NCBI RefSeq assembly: GCF_902806685.2
Contig: NC_048546.1
Span: 11,364,534-11,428,533 of the forward strand
Reading direction: 5' to 3'
Length of the DNA: 64,000 bases
Source of the DNA: Maniola hyperantus
Taxonomy: Eukaryota > Arthropoda > Insecta > Lepidoptera > Nymphalidae
Shown: positions 62,967 to 64,000 of the stretch, in pieces
How positions within the stretch are numbered: the first letter of the stretch is position 1
Layout of the letters: each line of letters opens with the position of its first letter
Notes under the pieces: generated by a model
What the model saw: the letters and a program-made list of their open reading frames with translations, nothing else
What the model was told of the DNA's origin: nothing
The model's database searches: none
Program-made: the position numbers and the translations under genes

Positions 62967-64000
62967 CTAGTCGTAAATATTATTATTATGTTTGAAAAAG
63001 AACTGAAGATAAAGCATTATATAAAAGGTAAGCTATTAAGTATAAGTACCTAACTTAGACCTACTTCTATTTGTTAGCTTAAATTGCATTTTGTATGATT
63101 TTACAATGTTCCTAGTGGTTATAAGGGGCACCTTTAAAATTACATTAATATTATAGGCAAGCGTTTACAATACTTTTATTATTATTATTATTATTAGCTC
63201 TTAAGTTACGACTTTTTAAGGTCCTGTTGCATGACAGACGGTTAAAGTTATATTACATTAGCGTAAAATTTTGACCACCTATGAAAAGCAAAGTGGATTG
63301 CACAAATTTGTGTTTAATACCTCCATGAAAGATAAAATTTTACCCGGAATTGTACGACCTATTTTCATTTTATTGACAGACAAAGTTTAACCCTAACCGT
63401 AACGGTCATGTAACTGGATCTAATACTTTTCGATGGAGTATCTATGTTAAACTTCCTATAAAATAGAACTGGGTATGATCTGATAAATATTACAGCATTC
63501 TACATTAAGTACACCTATTAAATTGTCAAGTCTTTGGTGACGTAATAACTCGTTATGCTAATCATTAAAATAACTTTCACTTCCTGTTCGCGACATGAAA
63601 TATAGAGCGGGACACATCGATATTTCTTGCCACGGTGTTTTATATCATAGTAAGTAAGTACTGAATGGTAGGTTTATTTTGGAGAAATTGGTTAGCCACT
63701 GATTCTAACTCGACTACGCAGCTTTCAGAAAGCTTTGAGATGTCTTCTCGTCCGAAATTCCTCAGTGCCTGAAGGCCAAAGCCTTCGAACAGTGATTGTA
63801 ATCAGTTATGACATACCCACCCACGGTTCCGAGAATCGAGACTAGACACTAAATGTGGGTCTCATAAAAAAGCTTAGTCACTCAAGACCAAATAGAAATG
63901 AGGAAGTAAACGACATAGCTTAACAGGTTGTCAAGCTGAAGTGACAATAGACGAGACACATAGTTCAAAGAACCGATAGACGCTACTGTCCTAAGGTTCT
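62967..64000. other. Non-coding stretch with (ATT)n
   Basis: TATTATTATTATTATTATTA at about 63176-63196. Otherwise nothing recognised to the window end. Confidence 0.5.

Overview
The window reads as gene-poor, AT-rich nuclear DNA from a moth or butterfly (Lepidoptera). I assign it to Lepidoptera because of the repeat content, not because of a gene. It holds many copies of the Helitron-like ends and tRNA-derived SINEs that I know from lepidopteran genomes, plus RTE-like LINE fragments and the GGTTCCGT-type repeats common in moths and butterflies. I cannot name the genus. I found no intact host protein gene, no functional tRNA or rRNA gene and no CRISPR array. The longest open frames are 100 to 150 codons. 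Those I can interpret are broken retrotransposon tails or the antisense of repeats.

Family names used below are mine. SINE-A: tRNA-derived, (GAT)n tail, resembling lepidopteran Metulj-type SINEs. SINE-B: short tRNA-derived, A-rich tail. SINE-C: about 340 bp, tRNA-derived, poly-A tail. HEL-1: Lep1-like non-autonomous Helitron, starts TC, ends hairpin plus CTAG, sits between A and T. HEL-2: related element with a (GACT)n block. RTE-E, LINE-D, LINE-S and LINE-T: four different LINE or retroelement 3' ends. REP-C: GGTTCCGT repeats. MITE-F, G, H, N, P, Q, R, U, CRE and hAT: foldback or terminal-inverted-repeat elements.

Layout. 1-2.9 kb is mostly unique, with a diverged direct duplication. 2.9-9.1 kb is a SINE/Helitron/LINE patchwork, including an RTE fragment with a 25-bp hairpin and a SINE-Helitron chimera. 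9-15.7 kb is sparse, AT-rich sequence with simple repeats. 15.7-26.3 kb is dense in HEL-1/HEL-2, MITEs and the LINE-S remnant. 26.6-27.0 kb is a hAT-type MITE with an 8-bp target duplication. 28-36 kb has SINE-B nested in SINE-A, RTE remnants, a large REP-C element and a head-to-head HEL-1 pair. 36.7-43.9 kb is a LINE graveyard (LINE-D, RTE-E). 45.6-54.4 kb has LINE-S, SINE-A, SINE-C, nested MITE-P, MITE-H and REP-C. 54.6-57 kb has MITEs and a 550-bp Helitron-like element with 24 consecutive G. 57.4 kb has a short, very CpG-rich palindromic block, the only place that might be a host regulatory element. 58-64 kb has nested SINEs, a MITE-Q pair, an RTE fragment split by a MITE, and HEL-1/HEL-2.

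No gene pathway can be described. The elements interact through mobilisation: SINE-A shares its (GAT)n tail type with RTE-E, which suggests RTE-E enzymes copied it. Many elements are nested, giving a relative age order (SINE-A older than SINE-B; REP-C older than MITE-P; RTE-E older than MITE-R). All family assignments come from reading motifs; no database search was possible.
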